DNA from: Glutinoglossum americanum
Taxonomy: Eukaryota > Ascomycota > Geoglossomycetes > Geoglossales > Geoglossaceae
Assembly: GCA_020080175.1 (NCBI GenBank)
Contig: JAGHQL010000040.1
Span: 62,001 to 126,000, forward strand
Direction of reading: 5' to 3'
Length of the DNA: 64,000 bases
Shown here: piece by piece, positions 57,818-64,000 of the stretch
How positions within the stretch are numbered: position 1 is the stretch's first letter
Layout: each line of letters opens with the position of its first letter
Made by a program: the position numbers and the translations under genes
Notes under the pieces: model-generated
The model's database searches: none
What the model was told of the DNA's origin: nothing
What the model saw: the letters and a program-made list of their open reading frames with translations, nothing else

Positions 57818-60555
57818 ATGCGCTGCCTTTCCGCCCTTGGGCTGCTAGCTCTGGTCTCATCTGCAAGCGCCTCACATATGCGAGCTCGGAGCTACGAAAC
57901 CCATGATTACTACGCCATTCACCTCGACTCATCTACTCCGCCGGCACAGGTTGCAGCTTCACTCGGACTGGAATATGAGGGACCACTAGGGGAGCTTCCG
58001 GACCACTACATCTTTTCTTCAACGCAGCATGAAGGTGATATTATTACGGAGATGCGACGGCGAAGGCGGAAACGAGGTGCTGTTGGGGGTGCTTACACAG
58101 ACGCGCTGGACTCTATATTATTTTCCCAGAAGCAGAAGCTCAAGCCACGAATGCAGAAACGGGCCTTCGTACCGGAATCTGAACGACAGGAGGGTCCTCC
58201 GACTCCCCCGTCAAACACAGATGGTGTTGCTGTAGATGCTACCATTGCAAAGCAACAAGATATCGCTCGAACCCTCAATATCCAAGACCCAATCTTCGCT
58301 GAACAATGGCACCTCTTCAATCCAGTACAATATGGACATGACATAAATGTCACCGGCGTTTGGATGCAGGGTGTCACGGGGCATGGCTCTACCGTGGCTA
58401 TAGTGGATGACGGGTTGGACATGTACAGCGATGACTTGAGAGACAACTACTTTGCTGAAGGGTCCTACGATTTTAATGATAAGGTCCCTGAGCCTAAGCC
58501 GGTCCTCTCCGATGACAGACATGGAACCAGATGCGCTGGGGAGGTCGCAGCAGTGAAAAATAACGTATGCGGTGTTGGCGTTGCATATGACTCGAAGGTT
58601 GCAGGTCAGTACTTCTGCTCTCGTCGAGCTACTATTATAGACATTAACCTGAGCCCTAGGTATTCGTATCCTATCAGCAGCAATTACGGATGCCGATGAG
58701 GCTATCGCGATGAATTACGCCTTCCAGAAGAATCAGATTTACTCTTGTTCTTGGGGACCTCCGGATGATGGCAAAGCCATGGATGCTCCCGGAGTACTCA
58801 TTAAGAGGGCCATGTTGAATGGCGTGCAAAACGGGCGTAACGGGAAAGGATCGGTCTACGTGTTTGCATCCGGAAATGGAGCTGGCAGGGGAGATAATTG
58901 CAACTTTGATGGATATACCAACAGTATCTATAGCATCACCATTGGCGCTATCGATCGATTGGGCTACAGCCCGTACTACTCCGAGCGATGCTGCGCGCAG
59001 ATGGTGGTCACATACAGCAGTGGCAGCGGTGATGCAATCGTAAGTAAATCGCAATCATTACCCACAATATGCTCAGGACAGGGCTAATCGATCCTAGCAC
59101 ACAACGGACGTTGGCACCAATCAGTGCTCTTCGACGCACGGTGGGACATCCGCTGCAGCACCACTTGCGGCGGGTATATTCGCTCTTGTTCTGTCTATTC
59201 GGCCTGACCTTTCGTGGCGAGATCTCCAATATCTCACGCAACAAACTGCCGTTCCAGTAAACATAGAGGATGGCTCTTGGCAACCAACCTGGGCCGGCAA
59301 GAATTACAGCCACAAGTTTGGATACGGCAAACTTGACTCCTATGCTATCGTGGAGGCTGCTAAGACATTCGAATCCGTCAAGCCTCAAGCTTGGTACTAC
59401 TCACCCTGGCTGCACGTCAACCACCCGATCCCCGAAGGAGGTCAGGGGTTGGCAAGCGGGGTCGAGGTTACAGAAGCAAACTTGAAGCAGGCGAATCTAG
59501 AGAGGCTGGAGCATGTGACGGTAACCATGAACATAGCCCATGCCAAAAGAGGGGATTTGAGCGTCGATCTGATTAGCCCCAGTGGGGTGTTGAGTCGCCT
59601 GAGTGAGGCGAGAATCCACGATGATAGCACTCTTGGCTATGCAGATTGGACGTTCATGAGCGTGACTCATTGGTGTGTCCACTAGCACTTCCTTCGTTAC
59701 TATTCGACGCTAACCGCTTTATGTAGGGGCGAGCCTGGCATTGGAAATTGGACAGTGATCGTGAAGGACACCGTCACCAACGAACTCAATGGGACCTTCA
59801 TTAACTGGAAACTCAACTTGTGGGGGGAAAGTATCGACCCGGAAAAAGCAGTTTTACTCCCGATGCCGACCGAACACGACGATGACGGCAACGGCGACAT
59901 ACCTAGCGCAGCGACAACTGCGATCGTTGCAACCACGACCGTCGAGATCCCTTCTGCGTCAACTGGAACACACGTAGTGCCGACCGATCATATCGACCGC
60001 CCTATAAACTCTAAGCCCTCAGCCACATCAGATGCAGAAACGACGGCATCGTCAAGTTCAACGCCACTACCAACTTCGACGGCTACGCCATCCGACGAAA
60101 ACCTACTCCCGTCTTTCTTCCCTACATTTGGTGTTTCAAAACGTACACAAATCTGGATCTATGGCTCTCTCGTCATCGTCATAATTTTCTGCGCGGGGTT
60201 GGGTGCCTATTTCTACTTGGCCCGCCGCAAGCGGCTGCAAAAGAGCAGCCTGGACGCGTACGAGTTTGAGGTCTTGGATGACCAGGAAGATCTCGAAGAT
60301 GCCACTGGAGGCACTGGAGCGTTGGGCGCTACGGCAGGAAGGAGGAGGAAGGGGGGAAGGAGGGCAGGGGAGTTGTATGACGCGTTTGCGAGTGGAGATA
60401 GCGATGAGGATGTTTTCAGCGGAGATGAAGGCATGGATGAAAAGGCATATCTGGACGATGCCGATGAAGAGGCGGAGAACTTTGGCGGATCTAGTGGCGA
60501 AAAGAGCCCCGCTAATGGAGGCGAGTCTAGAGAAAGACTGCTGGGGAGGCGTTGA
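57818..60555 (+). CDS. KEX2: Kexin (Kex2/KexB) proprotein convertase
   Basis: Kexin is a Golgi membrane endoprotease that cuts proproteins after Lys-Arg or Arg-Arg. Exons are 57818..58604, 58660..59039, 59098..59672 and 59727..60555, giving 856 residues. A signal peptide (MRCLSALGLLALVSSASASH) is followed by a prodomain with a polybasic run near residues 80-86 and the likely self-cleavage site QKR at 113-115. Catalytic residues are Asp197 (AIVDDGLD), His235 (DDRHGTRCAGE), oxyanion Asn335 (ASGNGAG) and Ser407 (HGGTSAAAP). A P domain follows (LEHVTVTMNIAHAKRGDLSVDLISPSG; THWGEPGIGNWTV), then a Ser/Thr-rich stalk, one membrane span (IWIYGSLVIVIIFCAGLGAY) and an acidic tail with a Tyr-based Golgi-retrieval motif YEFEVL. 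Every expected part is present. The start was chosen for the signal peptide. Confidence 0.97.
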
Positions 60556-61720
60556 AAAAGGGCTCGAGTCTGTGCGCGTGCATGCATCTCTTTCAATTCC
60601 ATATCATCGGTGTTTGGGTATGCTCCATGTTTCGGACCTGGAACATTTGCGCTGTATACGTATCTAGATGGTGTCTGTTCAATCGCTATCCGTAGGATGG
60701 CTCGATTTGATTGTAATTTTTGGAAATTCGAAAAGTCGCACATGGGTTTTTAGAGGCGGGGCTGCTCCAGTACAAAGTCCTAAGGAAGTTTCCACTTATG
60801 CATACCCTGCTTCCTTCCTTCCCGTTGAGTCACCAACGGCCCCAAGATGTGGGGGCACGGGCCCAACAAAAGACAATTCGGGAGATCGTCGGTTTGAGGA
60901 GTCCAAGGAACGAAGCTGCAGCAGTTGCAAGCTAATAAGCGGTCTGCCGAGGCCGTTTTCTTTTTTTTTTTTTTTTTTGGGAAGATGGTGGAAAGGGGTG
61001 GGAACTAAAGTATATTAGTTGGGGTTCGTTAGCGGTGAGGGCGGTCGAGAACTTCGGGTCTTCCTAAGCCGGTGGGAAAATATTTGGAAGGATTAGGTGA
61101 AGAATTTGAGTTGGAGAGCTGCACGGTTTGCCAACTGCTGTCAAATCCTTCAGCAGCAGTACCTTATGTATTCGTCTCTATTCTGGCGTTATTTGAATTC
61201 TAGATATGGAATACCCACGCCAACAAAGGACGAGGAGGAGGCATTAAGAAAGGCGACTTTCTCGAGGGGGCTTGTCGTTCGTCGCCGGGTTCCATGGGCC
61301 TATTTTGTCATTTGGATTTGTCCGCATAGGGGCTAAGCCTAACTCGGTCAACGACGCGGGCAACTTTTCCTCACGCTCGTCCCTCTAATTCTACCAAATA
61401 GAATAGCTCGACTTCTGATTATAAACGAGAGAAAACAATTAATAAACGACGGTCTCCGTTCTCTCCGGCGGGAAGTTGAATCCTTAACTACAACTACGAA
61501 TACATACATACACGAGGGGACGAAAAAGACGGCAAAGGCAGTCACGCTGTTTTATTCGGCCTTCAGACGCGCTTCATCCTCTTCTCTCCGCTCTGCCCTA
61601 GGAGTTTCACTCGCCGCTGCTGCATCCCTCCAGCGGAAGTCCTCAACGGGATCCTCGACTGCCACTGCCTCCAGCTCAGTTGCTTCGTCTTTCTTTGAGC
61701 AAAATAGTTCAAGACGTGCC
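60556..61720. other. Spacer between KEX2 and thioredoxin reductase genes
   Basis: Holds the KEX2 3' region and the TRR1 promoter/leader. A 20-base T run lies at about 60959-60978. A minus-strand frame at 61552-61723 (Glu/Ala/Arg-rich) overlaps the TRR1 leader in antisense and has no motif, so it is not called. Confidence 0.5.
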
Positions 61721-63160
61721 ATGCATAGCAAGGTAGTCAGTAGGTTCACCCCCACTCCTTCCGGGAATGCCGCCCCACCTTTAACTGAGGTTTTCTTTTG
61801 CTAATGCTTCAAGTATATAGTCATCGGGTACGTGTCTTCGATGATCTTGTCTCTTCTTGGGTGGGAGCGAACTGACGATCCCTTGTGACGGCTAGTTCTG
61901 GGCCTGCAGCTCACACCGCGGCAATCTATCTGTCAAGAGCGGAGTTGAAACGTAAGGGTCCCCTGAGCACACTAAGCACGCTACACGCTACACTCGTGTG
62001 GGTCTTTTTTTCTATTATTACTGACCATACGCGTAGCTGTTCTATACGAAGGCCTACTGGCAAACGGAATTGCGGCGGGTGGTCAGCTGACGACGACCAC
62101 CGATGTAGAGAACTACCCTGGCTTCCCTAAAGGCATTGGGGGCCAGGAGCTGATGGTGAGCGCTCAATGCCATCAAGTCCCATCGAATTATTGTCGGAGG
62201 TATCTATTCTAACAGTACCACCGCGGCAGGATGGCATGCGAGAGCAATCGCTTCGGTTCGGCACCGAGATACTATCCGAAACCGTTTCGAAGGTCGACCT
62301 TTCAAAACGGCCCTTCAAATACTGGACTGAATTCGGCGAAGAAGAGCCCCCGAGCACTGCCGACGCGATCATCATCGCCACCGGAGCATCGGCCCGTCGA
62401 CTAGATCTCCCGGGCGAGGACAAATACTGGCAGAACGGCATCAGTGCCTGCGCAGTCTGCGACGGCGCCGTACCCATCTTCCGGAATAAACACCTAGTGG
62501 TAATCGGCGGTGGTGACTCTGCAGCCGAAGAAGCGATATTCCTCACCAAATATGGCAGCAAAGTCACCGTCCTAGTACGACGGGATGTCCTTCGAGCGTC
62601 AAAGACCATGGCCAAACGATTATCGTCCCACCCGAAGGTAAAGATCCTATACAACACCGTCGCTGTAGAAGTGAAGGGCGGAGATAAGGGCCTGATGAAC
62701 GCTCTAAGGATCAAGGACGTCAAGACGGGCGAGGAGAGCGAGTTAGAGGCTAACGGATTATTTTATGCTGTGGGTCATGACCCCGCGACGGCGTTGGTAA
62801 AAGGCCAGGTCAAGACGGATAGTGAGGGTTACATCATAACGGAGCCCGGGACGAGTTATACGAGCGTCAAGGGGGTATTCGCTGCTGGAGATGTGCAGGA
62901 CAAGAGATATCGACAGGCCATCACAAGTGCCGGTAAAACCCCCCCTTCCTCCTCCTCCTCCTCCCGCCTCCCCTCCGACCAAAACTTGCTAACACAACTA
63001 TCCAGGATCTGGCTGCATCGCCGCCCTCGAAGCAGAACGTCTCCTCACGGAAGAAGAAGCCACCCCCGATGTGCAAGAAGCGAGCAGTACAGCAGAGAAG
63101 ACTGAGAAGTCCCAGGTCAATGGGATCGTGCCGGAATACAAATCGAATCCGTTGCTGTAG
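61721..63160 (+). CDS. TRR1: Thioredoxin reductase (NADPH, low-Mr type)
   Basis: The enzyme uses NADPH and FAD to reduce thioredoxin, supporting ribonucleotide reduction and oxidative stress defence. Exons are 61721..61732, 61814..61827, 61896..61951, 62037..62155, 62230..62932 and 63006..63160, giving 352 residues. The start is built from three tiny pieces: MHSK (12 nt), YIVIG (a 14-nt microexon), and [18 protein letters not shown], which together form the FAD dinucleotide motif. Then come [23 protein letters not shown] and, in exon 5, [11 protein letters not shown], the redox pair ACAVCDGA (Cys141, Cys144), the NADPH motif [13 protein letters not shown] with VRRD, and [31 protein letters not shown], the last FAD block, split by an intron with a CCT-rich tract. 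Length matches fungal enzymes. No defect seen. Confidence 0.96.
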
Positions 63161-64000
63161 GGTGTAATCCTGATTCTTGCGTTGCATACCCATGGGACAG
63201 AAGGGTTGGGATGGATGGATAGATGGACGGGTGGGATTACATAAGGGCTAATTTTCCATTTCTACTCTACACATCGCGCTATCCTTTTAGTTCTCCTCTC
63301 ACCTCTCTTAGAATAAAAACAGCGCGGTGTTGTGTGTCTCGGTGTGTCGATAGATTGATAGAATCAAAACCATGATATGCTGCAGACATCTTTCTATCCC
63401 TTTATTAAAGTGTCGGCACAACGTTGATTGGGAAGCAAAAGTATAAGTCACCATCTTTCCAAAAAAAACCCACCAAAACCATGAGCAGACAGGAACCCCC
63501 CTTTTCCCATCGAAGACAAACTAGAAAAAAAAAAAACCCTCACCCGCAAATTAAAAATGCTATCTAGATAGATTGGGGGGGTTGTTTTTTTTTTTCATCT
63601 CTCCATCTCTTTCCTTCCGTCTTATCTCGTCTTCTATCCAAGTTCCAAGAAACCCGCCATACAGAAAAAAAAGAAAAAAAAGGAATCGTAAAAGAATCCT
63701 AAAAGGATAAAAAAAATAAAAATAAAACGGGGGATACACGTATAGAAAAAATCTTCCCTCCCCAAAGGGCCCCCCAGGAGGAAAAGAAACCAGAGACAAC
63801 TAGAAGGGAGGGGAAAAAGAAAACTCCTATATAATATCGTCCAAAAAAAAGAGAAAGTCTGGTCCAGCGCTTGGCTCCGCTTGAGATAAAAAAGATAAAA
63901 TAAAAAAGAGGTTGGGTGATTTGTTGTTGTTGTACAGGAGAAGAATGTCGGCGTGGTGTAGCGTAGAGAGTAGGGGGAAATATGTATGTATGTATAAAAA
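63161..64000. other. AT-rich 3' flank at the right edge
   Basis: Downstream of thioredoxin reductase the sequence is dominated by A/T homopolymers and simple sequence (63460-63960) and a TGTA repeat at the end. No coding or RNA gene was recognised. It may contain the 3' end of a gene starting beyond the window. Confidence 0.5.

Noticed and set aside
61552-61755. Small Glu/Ala/Arg-rich minus-strand frame
   Set aside because: It is antisense to the thioredoxin reductase leader and first exon, starts from a non-ATG codon and matches no family.

Overview
The window is nuclear DNA from a filamentous ascomycete. Nearly every gene has short introns (about 45-190 nt, GT...AG, often with a CTAAC-like branch site). 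The gene set is typical of Pezizomycotina: a TORC1 scaffold, a Tea1-type kelch cell-end marker, CK1, Kex2, Bub2, a low-Mr thioredoxin reductase, a PhoD-like phosphatase and an NLR with a lipase-like N-terminus. A DPR-type dehydrin-like gene and the low gene density (about 17 genes in 64 kb, with 1-4 kb gaps) would fit a Pezizomycetes lineage such as truffles or morels. That placement is inference. No rRNA, CRISPR, plasmid or bacterial-type operon is present, and I recognised no retrovirus-like or other virus-like element.

Left part (1-6.6 kb) is accessory in character: a hydrolase-NLR gene running off the left edge, a six-exon fructosamine-3-kinase-like gene, and then an odd stretch with nested palindromes, a short telomere-like motif and the isolated C-terminal third of a squalene-hopene-type cyclase. 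The next block (6.6-25.9 kb) is all on the minus strand: KOG1/Raptor, a dehydrin-like DPR-repeat gene, a PA-TM-RING ubiquitin ligase and two unrecognised proteins. From 26 to 31 kb lies gene-poor DNA holding an HNH/His-Me-finger-type gene, with copies of the same degenerate ~65 bp tandem repeat on either side.

The right part is conserved housekeeping: Tea1-like kelch protein (-), casein kinase I (+), LRR protein (-), ribosomal protein eS27 (-), tRNA-Glu(UUC) (+), an ACAD10/11-like kinase-fold protein (-), Bub2 (+), PhoD-like phosphatase (-), Kex2 (+) and thioredoxin reductase (+). Two head-to-head pairs (kinase-fold/BUB2 and PhoD/KEX2) share upstream regions. Several genes concern polarity, growth and cell-cycle control (TORC1, Tea1, CK1, Bub2), but they are neighbours, not a functional cluster.

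Exon limits were worked out by hand from reading frame, splice consensus and remembered family sequences, with codon phase checked across each junction. They agree internally but have no transcript support. Several genes start with tiny exons (3, 12 or 14 coding bases) that simple ORF finding would miss.
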